Of a stretch of DNA of 58,170 nucleotides, positions 29,771 to 37,758 are shown one piece after another. Both the position numbers and the translations under genes were made by a program. The notes under the pieces were generated by a model that did no database searches, had not been told where the DNA came from, and saw only the letters and a list, made by a program, of their open reading frames with translations. Every line of letters begins with the position of its first letter. Position 1 is the first letter of the stretch. This stretch comes from a virus: positions 1-58,170 of IMG/VR virus record IMGVR_UViG_3300045118_000304. One strand, 5' to 3'.

Positions 29771-30496
29771 TGCGTTTTACATAGTTTTTAGGAAACTTCT
29801 TTTCAAGCGCGGATAATTTTTTTATTTTATCTTCAAATTCCTGCTTGGGTAACTTCGTTTTTTGGTATCGTTCGGGAAATGTCAGCTCATCCAAGTGTTG
29901 TTGTATCTCATTTAGATTTTTTACTTCAGCCGCATTTTCACGATCTACTATTGCCGCATATTTTTGCAGCGAACTATGTATATACGCTAATAGATCTTGT
30001 CGTTGTAATTCATTTAACAGTACATATTCCCGTACTGATCCTTTGCCCCCAGGATTTATACCTTTGATGTAGAGTTGGAGTCTGCGCCTGTTCCTGGGGT
30101 CGTAGTAAAATTTTCCTGTAATGTCTCCGGGGTAATTAATTGCTTCAATTCTTTTTCGAATTTAGTTTGCACTTGTATCATTTCATCGATAACTGCAGTA
30201 GGGCGGTTTTTTACAAACTCCAATGCTACTGCTGTACTGTCGAAGACGGTCTTTTTATCCTTTGTTTCATAAGCTTTTAATACCTGTGCCAACGTTTGAA
30301 TCGCAAAAGAATGCAAAACATACACCGAAGCACCTTCAGCCGGTATAGCTTGTTCAATTGCCAGCTGTGTTCCACCTACTAATGAGGCGATAGTTATCTT
30401 GGCTAAACCGCGAATTATTTCTTCGGTAGTAGTTGTTTGACCGTTTATAACAAGATCTTCTAACCACTTTTGTTGTTTTTCTGTTAATTGTGTCAT
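29751..30496 (-). CDS. Tail assembly chaperone, -1 frameshift fusion (G-T-like, 248 aa)
   Basis: The -1 frame is open from upstream of the slippery site to TGA at 29753-29751, fills the otherwise empty 285 nt before the tape measure, and has no ATG of its own. Shifting at A AAT TTT (30107-30113) adds about 118 charged helical residues (KGINPGGKGSVREYVLLNEL at their start). Many long-tailed phages make G and G-T in this way, and both bind the tape measure during tail assembly. The fusion overlaps the tape measure start by 20 nt. Confidence 0.8.
30056..30496 (-). CDS. Tail assembly chaperone, zero-frame product (G-like, 146 aa)
   Basis: ATG 30496 is preceded by AAGGAGAA five nt upstream and is the first gene of the leftward operon. 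The product is a small helical protein lying just before the tape measure, as lambda G and its analogues do. Its C-terminal 17 residues (TTPGTGADSNSTSKV region) are low-complexity and lie downstream of a slippery heptamer, so a fraction of ribosomes should leave this frame before the stop. Confidence 0.75.
   Translation of the reverse strand: MTQLTEKQQKWLEDLVINGQTTTTEEIIRGLAKITIASLVGGTQLAIEQAIPAEGASVYVLHSFAIQTLAQVLKAYETKDKKTVFDSTAVALEFVKNRPTAVIDEMIQVQTKFEKELKQLITPETLQENFTTTPGTGADSNSTSKV
30107..30113 (-). other. -1 programmed frameshift heptamer A AAT TTT
   Basis: In the zero frame the codons are GAA AAT TTT; the heptamer fits X XXY YYZ exactly and allows AAT/TTT to re-pair as AAA/TTT. A GGAG lies 11 nt upstream, at a distance like that of stimulatory Shine-Dalgarno-like elements. 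No strong downstream hairpin is obvious. Confidence 0.75.
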
Positions 30497-30515
30497 GTAT
30501 TCTCCTTATGATATG

Positions 30516-30544
30516 ATTATACTGTTTTTTATAATCAAATGCAA
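30516..30544 (-). promoter_or_regulatory. Leftward sigma-70-type promoter for tail operon
   Basis: On the minus strand TTGCAT is followed after 17 nt by a perfect TATAAT (30521-30516), about 20 nt before the chaperone ATG. Predicted +1 is near 30509. Confidence 0.6.
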
Positions 30545-30565
30545 GACTATTATGGTATAAGATTA

Positions 30566-30594
30566 TTGAGTTTCAGGTGTTTTATTATTATAAT
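30566..30594 (+). promoter_or_regulatory. Rightward sigma-70-type promoter for replication arm
   Basis: TTGAGT (30566-30571), a 17-nt spacer, then perfect TATAAT (30589-30594). The predicted +1 is near 30601, leaving a leader of about 9 nt before the helicase ATG at 30610. It forms a back-to-back pair with the leftward promoter. Confidence 0.65.
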
Positions 30595-30609
30595 TAATGA
30601 AAAGAATTG

Positions 30610-32929
30610 ATGAATGTAAATATAAGTGGTGAATTAACCATAACCGATTACACAGAAGACGAGGCACACCAGATAAAAGCGAGCCTTGTGACCGAAAATC
30701 CAACCTGGGTAACGGCTATGAGTATGAACAAAAGTCTGTGGGGGATCGAACCAAAGCTTCGATTTTACACAGAAGCAAACAATACAATAACCGCCCCCGT
30801 TGGTTTCCTTTCGTCATTGAAGATAATAAATCCTAATTTACAGATTGATGATAATCGCTATTATAGCAAAACTCCTATACAAATAGAATTTACCGGGGAG
30901 TTACGAGATTATCAAAAAACTGCAGTAGATGTATTAAGTAATACAACAAACGGGGTTTTATGCTCTATCACGGCTTCAGGAAAAACCGTTATAGCCTGTG
31001 CGTTACTTGCAAAACTAAAACAACCTACATTGATACTGGTAGATACTATAGAACTTGCGCATCAATTTATTGCGCGATTAAAACAGTTCACCTCAGTAAA
31101 GAATATAGGAAAAATCGGCGCGGGCGAAAGAAAAATAAAACCAATAACTGTAGGGCTATTACAAAGCGTAAAAAAAATTGATCAATCAGAATTAAATAAA
31201 TTCGGAATGATAATATGCGATGAGGTATTGACAAGGTCCACATATTACGTATAATAACTTATGAAAAATAAAATTAAGATATTATATAAAAGTGGGTTGT
31301 CGGCTTATCAAATAATGCAAAAACTACACATTGCTTCAAAAGAATTAGTATACAATGTTATACATGAAGAAAAATTAACTAGGGACTACGAAGAATGCAG
31401 ACACCCTGGTTTGAATAGTCGTTATTTTAAAAATATAGATACAGAAGAAAAAGCGTATATACTTGGATTAATATTCGCCGACGGTTGTGTTAGAAAAAAT
31501 CGCCCAGGCATGACCTTAGCACTACATCCGAATGATCTGTACATGTTGCGACGGATTAAAGATATTTTAGGAACCAAGGCAAAGATTCAAATATCAAAAC
31601 AACCTTTAGCGGTGTATTATATAAATAATAAACAAATGAGATTAGACGTCATAGCTAAAGGGTGCTTGCCACAAAAATCTCTACGAGGTGGAAAACCCAA
31701 AAATATTCCTATAAAATACACACATCATTTTATTAGGGGTATATTTGATGGTGATGGTTCGATATATATAAGAAAAGTTCCTCATCTTAGATACTGTTTT
31801 GACATATCTGGCAATATCGATGTTGTTTCTTGGTGCCATAAAAGATTAAAACTTTATACTAAGATAACAAAACACCGCTCAATATTTAGATTAGAGACGA
31901 CTAATTTAATTGAAGTTGTTAGAATATTTAATTATTTATATAAAGACAGTACAATTTTTCTAAAGAGAAAAAAAGCATTATTTGAAAAAGCTTGTGCCGC
32001 ACTTGATCGTAAGATCAAAGGTGTAAATCAAGGAAAAACGGTAAAAACCCGTGATGGGCAATACCGTGCTAAACGCAAGGATAGCAAACAGGCCCTGCGC
32101 AGTGTAGAGCATAGGAATTGAATAAATATAATATTCCCAAGAGTCCTTGACATCCTTATAGGATGAAAATATATGCCGAGCTACAAAGTAATTTGTAGAA
32201 ATTGAGATAACAACCTCAATGATAACAAAATGACACATCGTACCAGCAAAAACATACGCTGAAGTTATTTCAAAGATACCAGCAAAATATAAATATGGAT
32301 TATCAGCCACACCAGAACGAGCTGATGGTCTTACTAAAGTAATATTCTGGTTAACCGGCCCATTGGTACATCAGGTTCCAGATGCCGCTGTTGCAGATAG
32401 AATTGTAAAACCTGTATATGAGTATATAAAAACTTCATATACGTATCCATTATTTGATACGTCAGAATATGGTATCATGATAACGGATATGGGTACTAAT
32501 GACATAAGAAATAAATTAATAGTTGACACCGTAAATAAATATAAAACACAACAATGTGTTCTATTGTGTCATAGACAAGAACATGCTCAGAGACTGGGTG
32601 CGTTACTACCGGACTCCGTAGTTTTATTATCCAGTGTAAAGAAAAAAGATCGCGCCGCTATTATGCAGCAACTTGAAAGCGGTAAAAAGCGTATTGTTGT
32701 TACTACCTGGCAATTGTTTCATAAAGGCATCGATCTGAAGGAGCTTGAGATCTTATTTATATGCGCACCAACACGAAGTAAAGTGTGGTTAAAACAAAGC
32801 GCCGGCAGACTAATGCGAGTTTCAAATAAGATAAAAAAGAATCCAGTCATTATTGATTTTGCGGATGTAAATATAGATTTACTAAAATTCCAATGGTATG
32901 CAAGAAAGAGAGTATTTACACAACTATGA
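30610..32929 (+). CDS. XPB/UvsW-like SF2 DNA helicase, split by group I intron (exons 30610-31226 and 32233-32929; 437 aa spliced)
   Basis: Exon 1 carries LRDYQKTAVDVL (Q-motif-like), Walker A ITASGKT and the first part of motif II (IICDE). Exon 2 opens with HIVPAKTY and carries motif III LSATPERADGL and motif VI QSAGRLMRVSNK. Joining T31226 to A32233 gives GAT GAG GTA CAC, restoring the DEVH box in frame; 617 + 697 nt is exactly 438 codons. Read unspliced, exon 1 runs into a stop at 31254. Such helicases remodel replication forks and recombination intermediates. I use ATG 30610 rather than the TTG just before it. First gene of the rightward arm. Confidence 0.85.
31227..32232 (+). mobile_element. 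Group I intron in helicase gene (1,006 nt) with LAGLIDADG gene
   Basis: The boundaries obey group I rules: the 5' exon ends in U and the intron ends in G, and splicing restores the helicase frame through motif II. The 3' part holds nested hairpins: ACGGTA/TACCGT around CCC/GGG (near 32038-32068), GGAAT/ATTCC (P8-like), CATCC/GGATG, CTACAAA-GTAA-TTTGTAG with a GNRA loop, and ATTGAG/CTCAAT near the 3' end. P1 and P7 were not assigned with confidence. Confidence 0.75.
31261..32121 (+). CDS. LAGLIDADG homing endonuclease (286 aa), intron-encoded
   Basis: Two LAGLIDADG motifs are visible: YILGLIFADG (residues 66-75) and FIRGIFDGDG (157-166), with the acidic residues of a monomeric two-motif enzyme. 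Residues 11-34 look like a helix-turn-helix. It sits entirely inside the helicase intron, starting 34 nt after the 5' splice site. It would cut intronless alleles at the motif II coding sequence and spread the intron. The last 30 or so codons (KTVKTRDGQYRAKRKDSK) are read through ribozyme-core hairpins, so this tail is constrained by RNA structure. Confidence 0.85.
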   Translation: MKNKIKILYKSGLSAYQIMQKLHIASKELVYNVIHEEKLTRDYEECRHPGLNSRYFKNIDTEEKAYILGLIFADGCVRKNRPGMTLALHPNDLYMLRRIKDILGTKAKIQISKQPLAVYYINNKQMRLDVIAKGCLPQKSLRGGKPKNIPIKYTHHFIRGIFDGDGSIYIRKVPHLRYCFDISGNIDVVSWCHKRLKLYTKITKHRSIFRLETTNLIEVVRIFNYLYKDSTIFLKRKKALFEKACAALDRKIKGVNQGKTVKTRDGQYRAKRKDSKQALRSVEHRN

Positions 32930-33141
32930 TTATGACCAAGTACAGACGCAATTTTACAACATGCAAAATAATATTGAAACCAGAAGAATCACACTGTTTA
33001 TTAATATATATTCTTTACTTTCTTGGAATAAAAATTACTACTATAAAAGAAACATATAACACGTTATTGGACGCTGAAAATGCGTATGATTATTTATGTA
33101 AATATCATGAAAGGTTAAAATATGGTTGTGTCGATAAATAA
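32926..33141 (+). CDS. Small basic protein, unknown (71 aa)
   Basis: The start at ATG 32926 overlaps the helicase stop (ATGA), which argues for coupling; an in-frame ATG further upstream would lie within the helicase. Rich in Lys, Tyr and Ile, with a C-terminal EETYNTLLDAENAYDYL-like helix. It overlaps the peptide deformylase start by 20 nt. No function recognised. Confidence 0.5.
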   Translation: MIMTKYRRNFTTCKIILKPEESHCLLIYILYFLGIKITTIKETYNTLLDAENAYDYLCKYHERLKYGCVDK

Positions 33142-33565
33142 AGCAGATAACGAGGCACAATTGCGGATATTACGAACACCAGCTACTCGTGGTGAAGTGG
33201 GCCCAGCGGCCTTGTTGGCAGTAGATTTAATAGACACCGCTAAGAACTATGAAATATGTATGGGGCTGGCAAGTAATCAAATCTGGACAAAAGAAAATGA
33301 GCCCATACCGCATGTATTTGTAGTAAATATTTCTGATAATTGGAAAGTATTTATAAATGCAACGGCAAAAAGATCGGGTAAATACTTCTCGTTTGAAGAA
33401 GGATGTATGTCAAAACCCGGGTATAAGAAAAGATGTATTCGTCGAGAAATCGTTACCGTATCATATATGGATGAGGAAGGTACTCCACACGTTGATAAAT
33501 TTGTCGGTATGCCGGCAATTATTATACAACATGAGTTGGATCATATGACCGGAAAATTAATTTAA
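33122..33565 (+). CDS. def: Peptide deformylase (147 aa)
   Basis: All three active-site motifs are present: GLASNQ (48-53, the GxGLAAxQ motif), EGCMS (93-97, with the metal-binding Cys) and HELDH (137-141, two metal ligands and the catalytic Glu). It ends six residues after the last motif, like other phage deformylases that lack the C-terminal helix of bacterial enzymes. It removes the formyl group from nascent chains. It fits with the release factor and tRNAs in this arm as translation support. Confidence 0.92.
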   Translation: MVVSINKADNEAQLRILRTPATRGEVGPAALLAVDLIDTAKNYEICMGLASNQIWTKENEPIPHVFVVNISDNWKVFINATAKRSGKYFSFEEGCMSKPGYKKRCIRREIVTVSYMDEEGTPHVDKFVGMPAIIIQHELDHMTGKLI

Positions 33566-33573
33566 GGACTTAA

Positions 33574-33942
33574 ATGACTGAAATTATAAAAGAAGTATTA
33601 AGAAAATATCCGACTGCAAATTTAGCGTCAGAGAGCACTATCGAAGAAATAGCGGATAAGATCGAAGCAAGATTTGACGAGTTATTACAAGACAAAAGCA
33701 ATATACCAAAAGCAGTATTTACGCAACAAATGTTATATGTTTTCAAACAGGTGGCGCAACAACTAGAGAATGCAAATCAATTAGACGCTATAAAGGTTCT
33801 TTATGAGGAACTAGTACAAGTCTGTAAATATTATAATAACGGACAGAATTTATTAGGACTTTCCGAAGCATTGTCGGAATTAATAGCCACAGCTGCCGAA
33901 GCCACATCAGAACTAGAATCATGCGCTACGAACAAAAGCTAA
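33574..33942 (+). CDS. Helical protein, unknown (122 aa)
   Basis: ATG 33574 follows AAGGACTTAA, 8 nt after the deformylase stop. The product is acidic and almost wholly helical, with heptad-like spacing (IEEIADKIEARFDELLQDK, then LENANQLDAIKVLYEEL). No catalytic motif. It overlaps the next small gene by 22 nt. Confidence 0.55.
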   Translation: MTEIIKEVLRKYPTANLASESTIEEIADKIEARFDELLQDKSNIPKAVFTQQMLYVFKQVAQQLENANQLDAIKVLYEELVQVCKYYNNGQNLLGLSEALSELIATAAEATSELESCATNKS

Positions 33943-34160
33943 CAAGTGGAATTGTTTTTTATTACGAGATAACCGGCAAACAGGTAGATAAGTTGTTTGC
34001 CGTTTATTTTAGTTACGGCAGCGTAAAAGATGAGACAGATTTTCAGTTTCACCAAGAATTTTTAAAGCGAGATTCGTTTAGTAGTATGCAAAGTACTATT
34101 GAAGAACTAAAAAAATATTGTACTAATAAAGGATTTAAACATGTCTCTACCAAACACTGA
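33921..34160 (+). CDS. Small protein, unknown (79 aa)
   Basis: Overlaps both neighbours (22 nt upstream, 20 nt downstream), as expected in this compact operon. Mixed alpha/beta, aromatic-rich (GIVFYYEITGKQVDKLFAVY). Nothing recognised. Confidence 0.5.
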   Translation: MRYEQKLTSGIVFYYEITGKQVDKLFAVYFSYGSVKDETDFQFHQEFLKRDSFSSMQSTIEELKKYCTNKGFKHVSTKH

Positions 34161-34398
34161 TTATACGCCGCCAGGGTATCAGGTCGCTAGAGCGTGTGGC
34201 AATTGTTTATATTATAGAAAAGTAACTGTTTCACACGGCACATGTCGACTAGAAACACTAGCTAACCCGACAGCTCCAAAGCGACCGACGCATCTAATTT
34301 GTACTTGTGATGCGCATGTTTTTAAAAATCACAGCGTGACTATACATAGGATACACCATGATTTCAATGCAGCCATTCCAGATGACAGACAACTATGA
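34141..34398 (+). CDS. Small cysteine-rich, probably zinc-binding protein (85 aa)
   Basis: Contains CGNC (residues 19-22), then C33 and a CTC pair, spacing that suggests a small zinc-binding fold. Its stop lies 41 nt inside the next reading frame. No family assigned. Confidence 0.5.
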   Translation: MSLPNTDYTPPGYQVARACGNCLYYRKVTVSHGTCRLETLANPTAPKRPTHLICTCDAHVFKNHSVTIHRIHHDFNAAIPDDRQL

Positions 34399-34801
34399 CT
34401 GCTTTCAGTTTGCATTCAGAGATAAATTTGATTATGTAGCGAAACAACTCGAGATTGCTACAGCATTGGACTCCAGTAAAATCTCCGTGCCTTTCTCCGT
34501 TGTACATTTAAATAATTTTTGGTTATTCTTACCAAGTACACAGCATGATGATACGCATCATATGATTATTACAAATGTAGTTTCATCGCTCGCACATGTA
34601 TTTTTATCAAGAATACGTATGCGTGTACATTACACAAGACCACAGTCTATCAATGTCATAGGAATTATAGAGGGCCATATTGGATTGAATTCACGACGAT
34701 TATTTAATTCTATAAGTATGCAACCAGATATGTTTATGAAAGCACCGACATATGAAACTATGCGAGAAGACTTAAGAACCGGTTTATGGATAACAACTTA
34801 A
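34358..34801 (+). CDS. Protein of unknown function (147 aa)
   Basis: Overlaps the previous gene by 41 nt and the next by 16 nt. Contains aromatic and His-rich stretches (STQHDDTHHMIITNV). The start may be a few codons downstream (Met at codon 4 or 9). No motif recognised. Confidence 0.5.
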   Translation: MISMQPFQMTDNYDCFQFAFRDKFDYVAKQLEIATALDSSKISVPFSVVHLNNFWLFLPSTQHDDTHHMIITNVVSSLAHVFLSRIRMRVHYTRPQSINVIGIIEGHIGLNSRRLFNSISMQPDMFMKAPTYETMREDLRTGLWITT

Positions 34802-35853
34802 TCTTTGCTATTGAAAAACTAGGGGCCACGATCTACTTATTTGGTGAATGTGTTTGGGCAACAGCATTAAAAATAAAAGTGCAGTATTATAAGTTAGCTA
34901 TAATTGGAGTAACCCGCGAACAGGTAATTCCATTGTTAGATAACTATACATTGCACAGAACAAAACCAACACTGCAGATAAGTGACGGTGACACAACATA
35001 TGAATTGTATTTTTTGAATAGTATAGATAGTGTACCATTTGATCCTATATCGATAAACAATGCTATTCTCAGTCTGGATGGCAAGGTATTTCGCGCCGAT
35101 GATTTAAAGAATAAACTCATTCGTGCCAATACCTCCACATTTCTCGATTACCCCGAAGAGTTATTACGGATATGTCGCATTGCTGCGCAAACCTCTTTTG
35201 CCGTAGATGTCCCAACGTGGGTAACAATGTACGAACATTCACGATTGATCAAGAATGTAGTAAAGAGCAACCCAGCATATATTGGAAAACAATTGCAACA
35301 AATAATTATGTCAAAAAATCCGGGGCATGGTTTTCGTTTGATGTTAGAGACCAACGTACTACAATATATTTTTCCAGAGTTAGCACGTTGTAACAATATT
35401 CGTCAAACACGTCGGGGCGAAGGCATCAATGTATTTGAACACATATTGTTGGCTATAAATGCGGCAGCACTTGAAGAAGAAATCAGATGGACTATGTTAT
35501 TTCATGATATGGCAAAACCAACTACTATGGATATTACTTCCGATGGTAAAATGCATTTTTTCAAACACGAATTTGTAGGCGCCGAGCTCGCTGTAACATA
35601 CATGACAAAATATAAATTACCGCCGTCTCTAATACAAACTGTAAAGATATTAATAGAGAATCATATGTTTGACGCGGACCCGAAGTTAACCGTAAAGGGC
35701 GTGCGTCGTCTAATTAAAAGAGTCGGCAAAGAAAACATATATCAACTTATAAAAGTGCGAGAAGCGGATAGACGTGGTACCATGGTTCCACCGTCAAATG
35801 ATAAGATAGAATTGTTAAAAACCAAAATCGAAAAAGAATTATCAAATGTTTAA
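34786..35853 (+). CDS. CCA-adding enzyme/poly(A) polymerase homologue with HD domain; nucleotidyltransferase residues lost (355 aa)
   Basis: Residues 10-140 follow the class II CCA-enzyme head and neck closely: IYLFGECVWATAL stands where GG.VRD.LL is expected, FDPISINNAI for RRDFTINA, ADDLKNKLIR for the GG.DL..R.IR motif, and FLDYPEELLRICRIAA for the ED..R.LR..RFA motif. The catalytic DxD is replaced by KLAI, and the Arg-Asp of VRD by Trp-Ala. The C-terminal HD domain keeps its ligands (FEHI at 218-221, LFHD at 238-241, a later FKHE). Likely a phosphohydrolase or tRNA-end-binding protein rather than a polymerase. Notable because no phage tRNA here encodes CCA. Confidence 0.8.
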   Translation: MDNNLIFAIEKLGATIYLFGECVWATALKIKVQYYKLAIIGVTREQVIPLLDNYTLHRTKPTLQISDGDTTYELYFLNSIDSVPFDPISINNAILSLDGKVFRADDLKNKLIRANTSTFLDYPEELLRICRIAAQTSFAVDVPTWVTMYEHSRLIKNVVKSNPAYIGKQLQQIIMSKNPGHGFRLMLETNVLQYIFPELARCNNIRQTRRGEGINVFEHILLAINAAALEEEIRWTMLFHDMAKPTTMDITSDGKMHFFKHEFVGAELAVTYMTKYKLPPSLIQTVKILIENHMFDADPKLTVKGVRRLIKRVGKENIYQLIKVREADRRGTMVPPSNDKIELLKTKIEKELSNV

Positions 35854-36268
35854 CACCTATATCATAATTATTGTTACAACGTTAATTATTGCCTTAATTT
35901 ATACGGCATTCTTTTACAGGGTGCAATATTTAAAGATATATCGACAAAAGAAAGCATCAGAAGTCCGCCTGGGACAAATAGCCGAACATTTGGTTCCGTA
36001 TCTGAAACATTTTCAATATGATCCAAAAAGAGCTCATTTTTTAGGGATGCCTGTAGATTATATTGTATTTGACGATAATGCAATAATATTTTTAGAAATT
36101 AAAACTGGAGCGTCAGGACTAAATCGTACACAACGCAACATAAAAAAATTAATTGATGATGGTAAGGTTAGATGGGAAGAATTACGATTAACTTCGAATT
36201 CTATGTATCCTAAAGACGACCAAAAACATAGCTTTGACTTATTAAAAAGAGCAGGAGTAGAATTATAA
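35846..36268 (+). CDS. Membrane-anchored Holliday-junction-resolvase-like nuclease (140 aa)
   Basis: Residues 3-25 form one hydrophobic membrane segment (YIIIIVTTLIIALIYTAFF). The soluble part has the restriction-endonuclease-like core: E39, D71 and E84-I-K86 (LEIKTG), then the conserved GLNRTQR...I..GKVRWEEL pattern known from Holliday-resolvase-related proteins with an N-terminal membrane anchor. Probably a DNA nuclease at the membrane. Overlaps the upstream gene by 8 nt. Confidence 0.75.
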   Translation: MFNTYIIIIVTTLIIALIYTAFFYRVQYLKIYRQKKASEVRLGQIAEHLVPYLKHFQYDPKRAHFLGMPVDYIVFDDNAIIFLEIKTGASGLNRTQRNIKKLIDDGKVRWEELRLTSNSMYPKDDQKHSFDLLKRAGVEL

Positions 36269-36275
36269 GTTTAAT

Positions 36276-36304
36276 TTGCTTTTAATACACAAATTTAGTA
36301 TATT
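36276..36304 (+). promoter_or_regulatory. Sigma-70-type promoter placing +1 on an AUG
   Basis: TTGCTT (36276-36281), a 17-nt spacer and TATATT (36299-36304). Predicted +1 is about 36311, the A of the next gene's ATG, so the transcript would be leaderless. There is no Shine-Dalgarno before that ATG. Confidence 0.5.
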
Positions 36305-36310
36305 TAAGCA

Positions 36311-36604
36311 ATGACAGACTTTAGTAAATACTTCGACAAATATATAGTTTTAGTGACAAACTACACCACATCTCCCCAAGAATTAAAATCATTAAAAAGC
36401 GAACAATACGATATAAAAATAGTTAAATATAACGATAAGTATGTATGCGTACGCAGTTTGAAAGAAGATGATTTGCGGGATGAAGACTATGTTATTTGGC
36501 TGCAAACAATGTGGCAAATCGAAGAAGACATAACACTTTTCTTGAGGAATAGCAAAGAATGGATCGAAAAAGATCTAGTCAGAACATCACAAAAACAGCC
36601 TTAA
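36311..36604 (+). CDS. Small acidic protein, unknown (97 aa)
   Basis: Starts six nt after a promoter -10 box. Mixed alpha/beta; contains DLRDEDYVIWLQTMWQIEED. Overlaps the next frame by 46 nt. No function recognised. Confidence 0.5.
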   Translation: MTDFSKYFDKYIVLVTNYTTSPQELKSLKSEQYDIKIVKYNDKYVCVRSLKEDDLRDEDYVIWLQTMWQIEEDITLFLRNSKEWIEKDLVRTSQKQP

Positions 36605-36999
36605 AACCATACACACGCCTAAAACGCAAATATCATTCAGTCCAGGTACAAACTTTTTTGATAATGGTAACCACGGAAAACGTCGAATCAGACGCAAATA
36701 AAAAATTTGATCATACCGGCTTTACATTAAAAGTTGTTGAAAGAGGTATCGATAATTACTATGGTGTGCGCACACAAGAATTATCGTATACCAAAAGCGG
36801 TCATGTTGCATATCCGATTTTCACTGATTTTTCACGAACTACCGTTCTTGATACATTGCGTACACTAGGAAATACACCGTCTCCTGTAATACACCGCTTG
36901 ATACGAATAGGATTAAGCGCCAGGCAAATAGGTCAAATACGAAGATGGCATATTTCCGACTGGCGGGTATTACCCGTAAAAATACATTTTAGTAAATAG
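36559..36999 (+). CDS. Basic protein, unknown (146 aa; start uncertain)
   Basis: The open frame begins at 36559, overlapping the upstream gene by 46 nt. An internal ATG at 36664 would give 111 aa (MVTTENVESDANKKF) without overlap and may be the true start. The C-terminal part is basic and may bind nucleic acid (IRIGLSARQIGQIRRWHISD, helix-turn-helix-like). Unrecognised. Confidence 0.5.
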   Translation: MDRKRSSQNITKTALKPYTRLKRKYHSVQVQTFLIMVTTENVESDANKKFDHTGFTLKVVERGIDNYYGVRTQELSYTKSGHVAYPIFTDFSRTTVLDTLRTLGNTPSPVIHRLIRIGLSARQIGQIRRWHISDWRVLPVKIHFSK

Positions 37000-37008
37000 G
37001 ATTAAGTA

Positions 37009-37758
37009 ATGAAAATATTACCTGTGGGTTCCTCGAGTTCCGGGAACTGCACATTAATTTATAACGATAATACACGCATCTTAATCGATTGCGGTATATC
37101 GGCAAAAAGGGTTTTTGAGAAAACAGGGCACAAGGAATTCAGCGCCCTGTTTATTTCTCACGAACATAGCGATCATATTGTTGGCGCAGGCCCTGTTGGG
37201 CGTAAAACCAAAGTTCCTATATATATTCATGAAGCTGTTTTCAAAGCAAAAGAAACAGATTTAAATGATTGTGAAATCAAATATATAAATGAGACATCTG
37301 TACTGCAAATTAAATCTTTGATAGTTAAACCTTTTTCAACAAAACACGACGCAAAGTTTGCACTGGGTTTTATAATTGAAGAGCCCGCTACAAATACGTT
37401 TCTCTGCTATTTAACCGATACTGGCAGCATCAGCAAAACTATGCGAGAACGTACAAAACATTGTAACGCCTTTTTCATCGAATGCGATTATGACGATGAA
37501 TTATTGGCAACTTACGACGGATACGACCAATTATTAAAGGATCGTATTAGCTCCAACTTTGGTCACCTTAGTACATCACAGGCTTTAGAATTTTTATCTG
37601 AGTTTGATTTGACTAAGACAAAGGGAATAGTTATTGGTCATATAAGTCCAAGGACTAATTCGCCCGAAAAAGTTAAGGAGCATTTTATGAAGAAATTTGC
37701 AACACTTGAAAATAAATTTCATATTGCTCCATTTGATGCCCCCTTAGAATTGACATGA
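37009..37758 (+). CDS. MBL-fold hydrolase, YycJ/WalJ-like (249 aa)
   Basis: Starts GSSSSGNCTLI...ILIDCGISAKR, the opening of YycJ-type metallo-beta-lactamase-fold proteins. The metal motif is HEHSDH (51-56); later metal-ligand candidates are STKHDA, TDTGS and a terminal VIGHIS. Relatives act as nucleases, and some phage MBL proteins degrade cyclic-nucleotide signals, so a DNA repair or anti-defence role is possible. Start supported by AGGATTAAGTA. Confidence 0.8.
   Translation: MKILPVGSSSSGNCTLIYNDNTRILIDCGISAKRVFEKTGHKEFSALFISHEHSDHIVGAGPVGRKTKVPIYIHEAVFKAKETDLNDCEIKYINETSVLQIKSLIVKPFSTKHDAKFALGFIIEEPATNTFLCYLTDTGSISKTMRERTKHCNAFFIECDYDDELLATYDGYDQLLKDRISSNFGHLSTSQALEFLSEFDLTKTKGIVIGHISPRTNSPEKVKEHFMKKFATLENKFHIAPFDAPLELT

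Noticed and set aside
31228-31254. Stop at 31254 as proof that the helicase is a pseudogene
   Set aside because: The stop is inside a group I intron; splicing restores motif II and the rest of the helicase in frame.
31227-32232. Group II intron
   Set aside because: No GUGYG start and no domain V/AY end; the boundaries and LAGLIDADG gene fit group I.
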